A stretch of 64,000 bases of DNA from Anastrepha obliqua (Eukaryota; Arthropoda; Insecta; Diptera; Tephritidae). A model generated the notes under the pieces. It was not told where the DNA came from, searched no databases, and saw only the letters and a list, made by a program, of their open reading frames with translations. The translations under genes and the position numbers were made by a program. The stretch covers positions 1,922,001 through 1,986,000 of the forward strand of contig NC_072896.1 in assembly GCF_027943255.1 (NCBI RefSeq). The letters are read 5' to 3'. Of the stretch, positions 45,209-56,112 are shown piece after piece (the first letter of the stretch is position 1; every line of letters starts with the position of its first letter).

Positions 45209-46119
45209 TGGGTTAGGGGTAGTCAGAATGTTCAAAAAATTGATTTTATTTTTTTTTGCACTTTCTTAAAGTATAATATCTTAAAAATATTATGTGAAAA
45301 TTTTAAATGAATCTGACGAATACTTTTCGAGTTATTTAACAATTAACAAAGGGAGCTCGGGCGCTCCAGAGCGTTCGAGAGCAAGTAGCTAGCAGCAGCT
45401 CCAAGCAATCGATAGCAAAACTTTAAATGCATTTTTCTCAAAACTATGTTTTTTGAACTGGTGATTACTGTAAAAAACTCGTGCCCTTTTTTCCCAAAAA
45501 TTTCGATTTTTTTAAACAATTAACTGTCGGTTTTTTTCTCGAAAATCTGAAAAATATTTTCTGAGGCCGCCATATTGTTAATTTTGGAAAAAAAGAAAAA
45601 GCTTCGATCAGGCACAAGACTATTTTTTATTAAAACTAATTTCTCCCCTCGGTCGCCCCTCAGTAGGCAATGGCAAACCTCCGATTGTATTTCTGCCATG
45701 AAAAAGCTCCTCATAAAAATATCTGCCGCTCGGATTTGGCTTGAAACTGTAGGTCCCCCCATTTGTGGAACAACATCAAGACGCACACCACAAGTAGAAG
45801 GAGCAGCTCGGCCAAACACCCAAAAAAGGTGTACGTGCCTATTATATACCTAATTTCTCTTGGCCGATTAATTTTCGATGAACCTCCAAGCACTTGTAAT
45901 GATCGCCGCAAGGGACTTCTGGACAAACGGGCTCCAGACAAACAGCGATAACTTTTACAATTATTATTTATTTTTTTTAATTTTGCTAAAGTCAAGTCGA
46001 AACATGATGTATCATATTAATGCTATGTTTTGTTTTTTCTTTTAAATAAAGCAATTGACCAGCAACACAAAATTATTGCAAATCATCATTTTTTCGGGCC
46101 TCTGACTACCCCTAACCTC
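45209..46119. mobile_element. TTAA-flanked element with inverted ends, hosting a SINE
   Basis: TTAA (45205-45208) is followed by tgggttaggggtagtcagaa. The other end reads, reversed from 46119, gaggttaggggtagtcagag and is followed by TTAA (46120-46123). So 17 bp of inverted repeat and a 4-bp TTAA duplication are present, as for piggyBac-like or Kolobok-like elements. The interior is non-coding and contains a SINE at 45646-45849. A truncated copy lies at 39627-40130. Confidence 0.85.
45646..45849 (+). mobile_element. 5'-truncated SINE with 10-bp target duplication
   Basis: ctaatttctc flanks it at 45636-45645 and 45850-45859. The copy starts inside the SINE body (cggtcgcccctcag) and lacks the tRNA-like head. 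It ends cctattatatac. 5' truncation with a target duplication is the mark of LINE-machinery mobilisation. Confidence 0.93.
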
Positions 46120-46128
46120 TTAAATTAA

Positions 46129-46783
46129 GGAGTTACATGGGTTTCGTTGGTTCAAAAAATCGATTTATTTTTGTTTTTTTGCTTTGGAAGGTGTGCGCTT
46201 CAAGCCATTCTTATTGTTACTCAAAACTTTAAACGCGTTTTTCTTGGAACTGTGTTTTCAAAGTCGGTTGTCAAATGTTCTCGAAAACTATTCAACCGAT
46301 TTTGATGAAATTTTACACAGGTGTTCAATATAAAATTTACTCGAGCGTGAACGAAGGATTTTGTTTTCTTTCAATTACAACTATTTAAAAAAAAACTAAA
46401 TGTCAAGCAAATTTGACCGAAATTTAATTTTTTTGCAAAAATGTCAAAATGCCAAAACTCCAATTTTTACTTTTTTTTCTTTCCTCCGTTCAAGCACGAG
46501 TTTATGGTCTTAACTAAAGCACTTATTTTTGTTTTTTTCATTTTTGATGAGCCTGTCAGGAGTTATGCTGACAACGCGGACGCACCTTTTTTTCGAAGGG
46601 TCACCGAAAATGACGTCACAATGGAGGAGTTTTAATTTTTTTTTTTGAAAATTTCAGAAATTATTCTTTAAATACGTATCTATAAGACAGAAAAAAGTTT
46701 GAGTTAAAGAAATAATTTTTTACATAGAAAAAAAAAATATTGGAAATAGGCATTTTTTTACCCGACGAGCCCCATGTAACCCC
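46129..46783. mobile_element. Second TTAA-flanked non-coding element
   Basis: TTAA at 46125-46128 and 46784-46787. The ends are ggagttacatgggtttcgtt and, reversed, ggggttacatggggctcgtc, giving about 20 bp of inverted repeat with a few mismatches. The 655-bp interior is AT-rich with no transposase, so it depends on an enzyme elsewhere. Its left TTAA is a single base from the right TTAA of the preceding element. Confidence 0.85.
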
Positions 46784-46787
46784 TTAA

Positions 46788-48548
46788 AATGTAATTCTAA
46801 TTCTAATTTTCTAAAATTTCTTGCAAATATAAAATTTAGAAACCTTGCAAAGTTTACCCGAGCTTAGATTACGGTGTTGGTTACGCCTGGTGATGATACC
46901 AACTACTGCACTAATGTAAGGTTACTCGAGTTAGATTGGTGACCTAAGAGGGGTTTCATCCGTTCCAAGTCTGTCGTACCTAGTTTACTCACAAGTGTCA
47001 ATTACGCAATAAAGCGGAATAAGAAATTTTGTTAAGAAAAATCCGCCAAACCAGTTTCCACCAGAAACATACAGGTAAAAGTTGAGGTGCAAATGTCACG
47101 GGATCAACCAATACTTGAAGTAAAACACAACCATCCTTAGAATCGGGGGAAAAGTTGGCATTCTCTTTCCATTTATGTAATGTGAAAACGCCTTTTCAAA
47201 TTGAGAACAACGTCTTTTAAAATTTCTTTCATGAAGATTTACTTTTATTCTTACAATTTCCACTTTTTCATACATATTCATATTTTATTTTTTTGCATTC
47301 CCTCCCCTATTTGAGCTTGCATTCTTTTCGCAGAGTAATTCTTTTCTGAATCCACCTTTCCTCCCTTAAAGCAACAGTATGCAAAAATGAAATGAAACTT
47401 TTAATTGCTTTTGTAACCATTCTCCACCATTTACCGCTAAATCCAAGTCAACTGGTATGTTGCATGTCATTTTTTATCGGCGACAGTTGCAATTACATGC
47501 AAACATACATACACCAATACAACTATACACACATTTGTATATGAGCTTGTAAGCGGCAGTGAGCATGGAAACAGTTATATGCACATTAATTTAGTCGAAA
47601 TAGTTCGTGCAATGGTCGCAGACAACAGGGGCAATTATAGAATAAATCTCATTCATTGTTGGTTGGTTTGCTGTTTTAATTTGCTTGGAGGAAGAAAAAG
47701 AACTCATATTGTGATATGCGTATTTTAGAAAAACGAATTGTAACTTACGCGCAGCTGAAGAATGTTTATAAAAGTTGTTGAAAGTTATGTAAGAAATTTA
47801 TTTCAAATCCTTTTCGAACTGAAAATGCTTGTATATGAGATAAGAGAAACTCCGCTACCACCACATAGCCATTTATTCTTTTACCACTTTTTCCCGCAAT
47901 TCATATTTCACTCGTAATTTGCGCACTTGCCTTTGCCTTGAATATTCTGCTGAATTGTGTGCGAGTAAGCTGTAAATATTTATTAACGGATTAAGTCGAG
48001 CATTTATGCATTTACAATGGATGCCTCTCGTTTTCCCCTTGTGTCGTATATGTTGTATATGCAGTTCTCGTGTGCACTATTCACATTCGTTCATGTATTC
48101 GTTGAAAAATTTCCCCATGCATTTGCTGCCTTCACTGTGTTGTGTGGGTGTGAAAATTGCGAAAGGATCTATGGATTAACGTTATGATTGTGGTTGTAGA
48201 GATAGTAAAAGTTTATATGCAAATATTTTCACAGATTAGCAAATTGTGGCATAAAGCTGGATGAGTGGTAAATAATATGAAAGGAAAGGAAACGGTTTCA
48301 TAAGTAATGCAAACGAGAAGTGCTATGTAAAAGGCAGATATTTTAGTATTATACCACCTGAAGCCGTTTCATTTGATTGGAGGGTCTCTCAAAATTAAAT
48401 AAAAATATTATAATTTTCTTTATTTATCTTGATTGGGGTATCTTTTAAAATAAATTGCAAAAAAGTATTTGTTTCTTCTATTTAATTTGATTGGGGTGTC
48501 TCTTAAAACAATTCATAAAACAAATTTGTTGCTTCTTATTAACCTCTT
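46788..48548. other. Non-coding stretch
   Basis: No gene recognised. AT-rich with CATACATACACC-type microsatellites near 47500-47520. Three spaced copies of ttgattgg(a/g)g(g/t)(g/t)tct occur at 48377, 48430 and 48488, a loose direct repeat of about 55 bp spacing. Confidence 0.45.
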
Positions 48549-48883
48549 AGATAGCGGTTGCCGTAGCCGAATGGGTTGGTGCGTGATTACCATTCGGAAT
48601 TCACAGGGAGAACGTTGGTTCGAATCTCGGTGAATGATCAAAAAATTAAGAAAACGTTTTTTCTAATAGCGGTCGCCCCTCGGCAGGCAATGGCAAGCCT
48701 CCGAGTGTATTTCTGCCATGGAAAAGCTCCTAATAAAAATATCTGCCGTTCGGAGTCGGCTTGAAACTGTAGGTTCCTCCATTTGTGGAACAACATCAAA
48801 ACGCACACAACAAATAGGAGGAGGAGCTGGGCCAAACACCCAAAAAAGGTGTACACGCCAATTATATATATATACAATATATA
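48549..48883 (+). mobile_element. SINE, full length, 11-bp target duplication
   Basis: The best copy in the window. attaacctctt flanks it at 48538-48548 and 48884-48894. The head starts gcggttgccgtagccgaatg. The Pol III A box tagccgaatgg lies at 48564-48574 and the B box ggttcgaatc at 48617-48626, as in a tRNA gene. The body of about 200 bp contains gcggtcgcccctcggcaggc, ctccgagtgtatttctgcca and cggcttgaaactgtaggttc. It ends in an AT tail (48860-48883). A LINE partner must supply reverse transcriptase; none of the LINE 3' ends here matches its tail. Confidence 0.95.
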
Positions 48884-49108
48884 ATTAACCTCTTGCGCTG
48901 GAAAGACATACAAGGCACGTTGACTTGTTTTTCTGTTTTAGACTGGCAATGGCATGCAATCTATGCCTGCCGGATTAACTCTAAAAAAGCACGTTACTTA
49001 TTTTGAAAAGCAAAATAAATTCTAAACTCTAAGAAAAATGGAGTTAAATTGTGTGGTAATAAAGTGTCTTGTAGTACAGCCCAATCCTAATTATTTGGAA
49101 ATATATCA

Positions 49109-50736
49109 GGTAGGTAGGTAGGTAGGTAAAATGGCAAGAGGCACACTTCAAGTAGCACTTACGTGCCATTTTGATACCATAATGTGGACCATTACCTGGG
49201 CAAAGAAAAATTTTTGGGAAGAGAAAACCTTTTAAAGCTTCCAGTGTTGTTGATGTAGTGGAGGAGAGAAAAGGGATCTAGGCTGAAGAATTTCTTCAAG
49301 TCATCCCCAAAGAACAATCTCAAGGGCCTAGCCGCCAGAGCCGGACATTTGCAGAGAAAGTGTTCAACAGTCTCTTTCTCTGCAGGATCCTCACAGCTAC
49401 TGCAATAGGGGTTGTATGGAATTCCAAGCTTCTCCGCATGAGTACCGATCACCCAGTGACCAGTGAACACCGCAATGAGTTTGGTAATTGAATGGCGGGG
49501 GACTTGCATCAGCGCTCTGTTTCTATCGTACTGGGGCCATAGTGTTTTCGAAATAGCGCACGATGAGACAGACCTCCATCTGTCTTGCGCTTTTTTAGAA
49601 AGAAATTGTGTAGTTTCCCTATAACAACGGACGAAGGGACGCCGATGTCTGAGAGGGAGGCAGCTGAAACCGGTTCTGTCGACCCCTTCCTGGCAAGCTC
49701 GTCGGCAATTTCATTTCCCTCTATATTCCTATGCCCAGAAACCCAGATAAGGGAGATATTTCCTGCTCGATCGAGATGTTTGAGTTCCTCCTTATAGGAG
49801 CTCAACAGAAGAGAGCTGCAATACGGCGACGACAGGGCCCTGATCGCCGCTTGGCTATCGGAAAAAATACTAATGTCTCCCTCCCAGCAGCGATCCCGAG
49901 GCATTTTGCATGTCTGCAGGATCGCGAAGACCTCTGCTTGAAAAACGCTGCTCGTTTCCAGCAGTTTAAAGGAGACCGAAATGCTGGCTGATTTAGGGAA
50001 AATTCCCGCTCCCACTCTTGACTCCATCTTGGATCCGTCAGTGAAGACGGAGGTACCTATATCCGTGCCGACTCTCCCCTCCTTATAGTCTGGCCTGCTC
50101 GGAAAGATAGCCCTAGCACAACCCTCATCAGTGCGAAGAACAGAGAAGGAAGGGGAGATCTGCTTCAAGATGCTACTAGTTCCTACAGGAAATTGTCTCC
50201 AAAGGCCAAGCTCGTTCAACCTAATATCGCTCTGAATAGCAATGGATTTAACCTGCAGATCCACAGCAAGTAAGTGTAGAATAACGTTGAGCGCAGCAGT
50301 GGGGCATATTCTACAAGCACCAGTGATGCCCACACATGCAGTTCTCTGCACTCTCTCTAGTTTAGTGTTGTTGTAGCCCTTCTGCAGAGCTACCCACTAA
50401 ACTAGGCAACCATATGTTAAAATTAGCAGAGCCACGAAGTTGTACATCCAAAGTACGACACCTGGCTTGAGACCCCATTTTTTGCCGAACATAGATTTAC
50501 TGACGTAGAAGGCTATACTGGCCTTTTTAAATCGATTTTCTATGTGCAGCTTCCAGTGGAGCTTTGAGTCAAGTATCACACCAAGATACCTGACTTCCGA
50601 TGCGAGTGTAAGACACTGCTTTTTTAGTCTTTGAAGCTTAAAAGGCGGAGGCTTTTATTTCCTGGTCAATAGTATAAACTGCGTTTTGTCAGAGTTGACT
50701 CTGAGACCGCAACTGGCAGCCCAACTGCCCAACCAA
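49109..50736 (-). mobile_element. 5'-truncated RNase H-LINE with 11-bp target duplication
   Basis: gaaatatatca occurs at 49098-49108 and 50737-50747. On the minus strand the copy starts within the reverse transcriptase C-terminal part, runs through RNase H and the knuckle domain, and ends with TACC units (ggtaggtaggtaggt on + from 49109). It is the longer sibling of the copy at 38733-39316. Confidence 0.93.
49192..50720 (-). pseudogene. LINE reverse transcriptase end, RNase H and C-terminal domain
   Basis: On the minus strand: the end of the polymerase region near 50397-50579 (ILDSKLHWKLHIENRFKKAS, then YNFVALLILTYGCLVW). A long frame follows at 49509-50351 with TAALNVILHLLAVDLQ and RNase H. 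Its catalytic residues are all present: Asp in FTDGSKM, Glu in SSVFQAEVFAI, Asp in IFSDSQAAIRAL and Asp in GNEIADELARKG after WVSGHRNIEGNE. After a frameshift near 49510 the knuckle CSSCEDPAEKETVEHFLCKC follows, to the stop at 49192. A second break lies near 50390. RNase H would digest template RNA during insertion. Palm motifs A-C are missing. Confidence 0.92.
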
Positions 50737-50931
50737 GAAATATATCACACTGAACAAAATTATTAACTGGGGAAAAAAGAAATATATTATTTTCTGTAGT
50801 GTTCGATATCTCGCAAAGTATCGATCAAACGATTCAATATTTATGCTCGTTGTCAAGTTTAGATTTCACGCCAAAAAAATTCTTTTCCTGTTTTTTTGAA
50901 CCATTCAGTTCTGATTTATAGGGTGCTAACG

Positions 50932-51106
50932 ATGGAAGTCAATAAAGAGAAAATTCGGTGGGTTTTACAGTTTTCTTTTGATTAAGACGAAAATGCAAGC
51001 CAGGCCGCTGAAATTGTGAATAGTTGACCGCCTTGTTAGTAGTTGTAGCATCGCCAAGGAACTGAAGATCGACCGCAAAACAGCTTTAAACCATTTGCGC
51101 AAAAAA
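50932..51106 (+). pseudogene. Mariner transposase N-terminus, irritans-like relic
   Basis: ATG at 50932 begins MEVNKEKIRWVLQFSFD, a stop, then DENASQAAEIVNS, the first helix-turn-helix of a SETMAR/irritans-type mariner transposase. About 35-45 residues are deleted. Then VDRLVSSCSIAKELKIDRKT and ALNHLRK, from the second helix-turn-helix, follow in another frame. Nothing catalytic remains. The LINE at 49109-50736 ends about 185 bp upstream, so that LINE may have landed in or beside this relic. Confidence 0.75.
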
Positions 51107-51999
51107 AAATAATAAAAAATACGGGTATCTTATTCCCCAAAACTAATACTAATCAAATTTTTTATAATATTTATATATTTTATTTGCAAAACACACTCTG
51201 CAAAAAGCTTTAATAGAAATTATTCCACCCAAGAACTCTTATAAATTGGCTTACACAATATAGTCACCGGCTTTTGGAAATTAAGTTAATTTGCTCAAGG
51301 TGGTTAAAAAATAAAATAAAAAGGAATCATTTCTTTACTTTAATTTGGTCGCTGTGTCTTCTAAAAGAAATTGGAAAACTAATTACTTTTTCTTCGCAAA
51401 TTTGCATTTTTTTATTTTTTATTTAATTCTAAAATATAAAATGGTGTTTTTAAGAGAGTGTGTACTGACAAAACTTTGAGTTACTATAAAAAAACCCTCT
51501 ATGCAAAACATCTACGAGTACCTTTCTGAACGGACAGCAAACTAGTTTTTTTGTTTTTGTAAGCACATGATTTTATTTAGCGAATCGCCTAGAAGTAAAT
51601 TTAAGTCTAACAGTAAGTTTTTAAATCTTAATCAAATATAACTGCCTGTTAATCCATTGAATTGACTTATTTCTTCCCACGCATCTCCAACTAACGCAGA
51701 GCGCCCAGGGTATCAATTGTGTGTGCGGGAGCAGTAGCAGGAAGTTTTAGATTGTTTTCCTCGCTTTTTTCAATTTTGTTATCAGCCATTGAAGATCTCT
51801 GGAAACTCATCGTCTTTTTGACGTACCGTATCGCTCTGGTATTGTTCTCATTAGGAACAACTCATTAGGAAGGAACTTTTCACTAGTTTATGTGTCAGTG
51901 CTTAGTATTACTTCGTTTGACAATATTTTTTACTTTCAAAAATTACATGCAATGAACAATTTTCAAAAATAAGTACCTTATAAACTCTTTTTCTTGCAG
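51107..51999. other. Non-coding stretch, presumed intron
   Basis: No gene. AT-rich, ending in a pyrimidine tract and CAG acceptor (ctttttcttgcag, to 51999). Confidence 0.45.
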
Positions 52000-52281
52000 C
52001 TAACGTCAAAACTTTAACTGCCAATACAGAACTAGCCGAGTACAATGCAATAAAATCAATCGCTTAGAAGTCTTTTGAAATAATGCTTTTAAAATCAATG
52101 AAACCACCGGAAATAGATTTATAGGAATCGACTTCAGTTTCCGTCGTACAACAACAATTGAGAAAGAATTTAAAGGTTATCTAAAAATTACCACAAAACT
52201 TCCCAACGTTCGCAAAAATGCAGCACACTTGCATTTTTAACTGGTCGATATGTTGCACGCTCATGTGTTTGCTTGCAGTTG
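52000..52281 (+). CDS. Putative exon: 5' leader plus start of a secreted or membrane protein
   Basis: The best candidate for host coding sequence in the window. A pyrimidine-rich acceptor (ctctttttcttgcag) ends at 51999. The exon holds about 218 bp of leader and an ATG at 52218-52220 in a fly-like context (cgcaaaaATG). The 21 codons that follow begin MQHTCIFNWSICC and continue TLMCLLAV. The exon ends g|gtaagtatg at 52281/52282, a perfect donor, leaving phase 1. The short polar start, hydrophobic run rich in Cys, Leu and Ile, and closing Ala-Val look like a signal peptide, so the product would enter the secretory pathway. No family can be named from 21 residues. The next exon was not found in the remaining 12 kb, which fits a long first coding intron. 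Coincidence remains possible. Confidence 0.5.
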
Positions 52282-54209
52282 GTAAGTATGCATAAATTTT
52301 ATTTCATAAAAAATTAAAAACAAATCTTTTTAACACTTTCTTTCATACCAAATTAAGAAAAACAATTTAAATATTCATTTTTTGAAAAATTTAAAAAACT
52401 TTAAACGTAACTCTCAGACAATATTACTGTGGCATTCTTTCTAACAGTTGTAAAGCCCGCGAAAAATGTATAGCAACTTCACATTTTTATACTTTTTTTT
52501 AATGTGCATGATTTGTTTTTTTATAAAAATATAGCTCATTGCCTAACAGAAAGGTTATAAATTTAAATTTTAAACTTTATATAAGTAATAAATAGTTTCA
52601 TAAATATTTCAAAATTCATTATCAGAAAAAAAAGTTGTTTAACCCTTTAAATTTGGGATAAGTTTGAAGCTGTTGGAAAATCGTCGTATTTCTTATAATT
52701 TTCAGTAAAATTAATTCTTAATTCTTAATCCCAATTTTCACCGATCTTAAAAGTGGTTAAGGCACATATTTGTAATAAATTTGCTCTAGTCTAACCTCAT
52801 TTCTGCAAAATTGTTATATCTAGTATGTATAAATTGTATGGTAATAAACAATATTGATGTGAAAATAAAATATTCCTTAACGTAATTTCAAAATTTTCTC
52901 TCAGAAAAAGTTTAAAAAATACTATAAAAAATTATTAAGAAAGCGATAGAAAATTACTTTTCACTTATTGTATATAAGAAGACTCTAATCCAATCCAATA
53001 ATATAAGCATATATCCATATAATAATATAGAATACATATAATAATATCCACTATTACAAGCATACTGTATATTTCAAGATTTTGTAAATTTACTAGTTAC
53101 GTATACGCCCCGGCATATCAGCATTTTATAATTTAATATTTGTCTCTATTATCCACCATTAGAAATAAACTCCAAATTAGCGTCGCAGCTAGTTTTTCTT
53201 TCTAGAGCTTGAGTTAAATTTGTTTTTTTTTTCAATTATTTAGTTAAAAACGAGTGCATCAAATATAACACAAGTAGATCTTCTCGTCAAACCACACATT
53301 TTCACCTTTCCCTCTAACTACCTTTTATGCTACGCGTCTAATGCTTCTACTTCGCTCAACTTGAAAATGGTATAAAACATTATTTCACCCTTAGCTCAGA
53401 GCGCTTTGTTAACATTACAACAACAATGCTAACAACAAAGCTGTTCACATGTTATTTTTAATTGGCCCTTGGGCCTATTTTAGCTTAACTTACACAAAAA
53501 TGCAAAATAATAAAAAAACCAACAACAACAGCAAATGTTGTCATTAGCACCCAGCCAAAACGCAAATTATACTTTTCCAGAGCGTAGGTAGCGAAACAAA
53601 TCTCTTAAACAAGAGTGGCCATTATATGTGGATGTTATGCTAATTATGCACTTGGGAAGTGCCTGTTCACATGGATACTTAGTATACCCTGCAGAGAGAA
53701 CTTAAGCAAGTGAGATTAATTTATAGGTGAAAGTTGGTGCAGTTGTATGGAATGTGCAGATTTGCATAAGTTAAAGAGAAAGTAAGACTAAGAGATAAAT
53801 TTTATGTATTTACCATTTTTCTCAAACATTTTCTTTGCTCAAAAATCTCCTTTCAGTATTAATGAAACCAATAAGATTTCCAAAGAGTTTTATTTTTGCT
53901 AAAATGAAATAAGTAGATTTAATTGTTTTCAACTAATTACAATGAAATGAAATTTTTGTTTAAGTGCGATATATAATTTTCTCCAATGAATTGTAAACCG
54001 TTGAATTTCCTACTTACATACGAGTTTAAGCTATAGAAAATAGAAATCTGAGGAATATAAACTCGAGAAACTCTTAGTTCGGAACTTGCTCTCCCAAACT
54101 GCTTAAAGATAATAGTCCATCGGATTCGCGTCTGGTGAATTTCAGAGCCGTTTTGTGAACGTTATGAAGTTCGGAACGTTGTTTTTAGCTATTCCTGGTT
54201 CACTCGATC
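52282..54209. other. AT-rich stretch, presumed intron
   Basis: No coding sequence recognised. Dense AT runs, with ATAATATAAG-type repeats near 52998-53050. Confidence 0.45.
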
Positions 54210-54867
54210 TTTGTGAGACGGTGTCGAGTCCTCTTGAAACGTCCGTGGTCAGGCACTGAAATGTTTGTTTCCCCACGGTTTCAAAGCAACCTCCAGAATA
54301 CTTTCCCGATAATATTTCGCATTTACCTTGATTTCAGGCTCGATGAAAATGATTGGGGAGCGCCCATCTGCGGTTACAGCGGCCTGTTCGGGTCCTGCCT
54401 CCTGGTTGCTAATCGACGACTCAAATTCTCGTATAAACGGTCGGTCAAATAAACCCTATCGTTTTGGGAGTTTACGAATTGCTCAATTTGAAAAAATTTT
54501 ATGATCAGAAAACACAATTTTCGGAAATTCACCGCTTTCGGCCAAACGAAGCAACTCGCTCTCTAAAGTTTTACTTGTTGCTGCTTTGGTGGGAGATCAT
54601 GCGTCTTTTAGATCTTGTAAGGCTTGACTTTGAGATCATTTTTCAGTAAGCGGCGGTTGCTACGGTCCGATATTTTTAGTTCTTTCGCCATTTGATTGGC
54701 ACTTCGTCGGGGATTTCGCTCAAGTCGTTTCTTCACATTTTAAACCAATTCGCGTGACGTGAAATATGAACTTTACTTACTTTAAGGTGCTAGAGTTCAC
54801 GAAAAATCGTTGATTATGATTTTCCAGCCAAATGTAATGCAATCACACGATTACGTTTGAAATCCAT
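54210..54867 (-). pseudogene. maT/Tc1-mariner-type transposase relic
   Basis: On the minus strand: MDFKRNRVIALHLAGKS at the start (ATG at 54867), a break, then NPRRSANQMAKELKIS, DRSNRRLLKNDLKVKPYKI and a stop. After shifts come ESELLRLAESGEFPKIVFSD, with the first catalytic Asp but SDH instead of the usual SDE, and RVYLTDRLYENLSRRLATRR. Scraps of the mid-domain reach 54210. The second and third catalytic residues are not seen. The order and spacing match maT-like members of the Tc1/mariner superfamily. At least five stops or shifts are present. The open frame on + at 54213-54452 is an antisense shadow. Confidence 0.75.
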
Positions 54868-55030
54868 TACTGATTTTCCTCTTTCACGTTTACTCTCCGA
54901 AAAATGCTTCCGCGCGCTTGTAAACAATACTCTGGGCTGTCATTTAGCCAACTGACAGGCAGCTGATGCCCGTCCATCAGCTGCACTAGCGGTATGAATT
55001 TGGTTACACTGCGCGTGCCGGACCCTGTAG
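54868..55030 (-). mobile_element. 5' non-coding end of the maT-like relic
   Basis: Contiguous with the transposase start. On the minus strand the outer edge reads cagggtccggcacgcgcagt from 55028, which has the look of a terminal repeat followed by TA. No inverted partner was found on the other side, so that end is lost. Confidence 0.5.
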
Positions 55031-55499
55031 TTATAGCTTTGAATTTACTATAGAGCACCTGTCAAGCAACACTTTGTTTACCGACCGGATACGCATTTGC
55101 GCGGATTTGTATTAAGTATTTGCGTTTGTAGTTGTGCAGGTAAGTACTATGAGAGAAGGTGTGTTCTTCGGAGTGCCAAAGTCTTGATTATGCTAGGTTT
55201 TTATTTCCACCAACCTTCACTTCCGCTTTTATTTAATTTGTCACAACTTTTAAATTTACTGGCCGATATGGCTTAGGCTTCAAACTTTCGTAATAAATAG
55301 TTTTATATTTTTTCATTTTAATTATTTACATACAAAGTTTTCAAAATAGGCTACAGCGTTGATATACTGTGAGAAAAGTACGGCATTTGGATGTAATTAT
55401 CTATGACTACTTTGTCATCTTTGTGAATATTTGCTGCTCTGCATTTTTCTATAATTTAGTAGACTGTCTAAAATGCTTTATGGCTCGTATGGCTATAAA
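55031..55499. other. Non-coding stretch
   Basis: Contains a donor-like gtgcag|gtaagt at 55139/55140 but no matching exon that I can support. Confidence 0.4.
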
Positions 55500-56112
55500 T
55501 TTAGTACAGAAAGGGTACAGAAACGCCTACTGGTTGTCTACATAGCTGTCCCAGTGCTGCCCTTAATGTCGTGTTGCACTTACTTTCCATCAACTTTCAC
55601 GTTATTTCCATGGCTGCTCAAAGTGCAATCTGGTTAAAGGAGGTTGACCTGTGGGGCAATCTCTCAAGGGGCATGGAAACATTCTCATGAGGTTAACACC
55701 GTATTTCCCTGCACTTCGTACAGATCCCACTAACTTGACTTTGAGGGTCGTGCAAGGGCAATATTTCCAAGTAGGCAGGATTGGAACGAGGAGAAAATGT
55801 GTACTGGTGCTGGTACCTCTGCCTTTACTGACAGCTCTAAGAAGGAATCGGGAGTCGAAACATGGGTTTTCTCTGAATCAGTCAATTTATCTATTTCCTT
55901 AAAACTGACGAATACTGTTAGTGTTTCTCAGGCAGAAGACTTTGCGATACTGTAGGCATGCAAAATGCTTAGGCGACGTGGAAACGAGGGAGATATTAAT
56001 ATTTGTTCTTATAGTCGAGCTACAATCAAGGCATTGACGACGCCGTCTTGCAAGTCCAAGTGGGTCAACTCTAGTAAGGAGGAGCCTGGTGCTTAACCCA
56101 TTTCACCTACCT
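55500..56112 (+). pseudogene. LINE fragment, TACC-tailed family, decayed
   Basis: On + one frame reads CPSAALNVVLHLLSINFHVI, SMAAQSAIWLKEVDLWGNLS and RGMETFS. This matches the segment before RNase H in the 49109-50736 element (TAALNVILHLLAVDLQ...). RNase H itself survives as scattered pieces in shifted frames. The fragment ends at tttcacctacctacct (56097-56112), the family's TACC tail. A deletion has removed the C-terminal domain. It is more decayed than the other two copies. Confidence 0.7.

Noticed and set aside
54213..54452. 79-codon + strand frame
   Set aside because: It runs antisense to a recognisable maT-like transposase relic.
55031..55139. Donor-like gtgcag|gtaagt at 55139/55140 suggesting another exon
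   Set aside because: No convincing acceptor, frame or leader precedes it, and it adjoins transposon debris; GTAAG words are common here.
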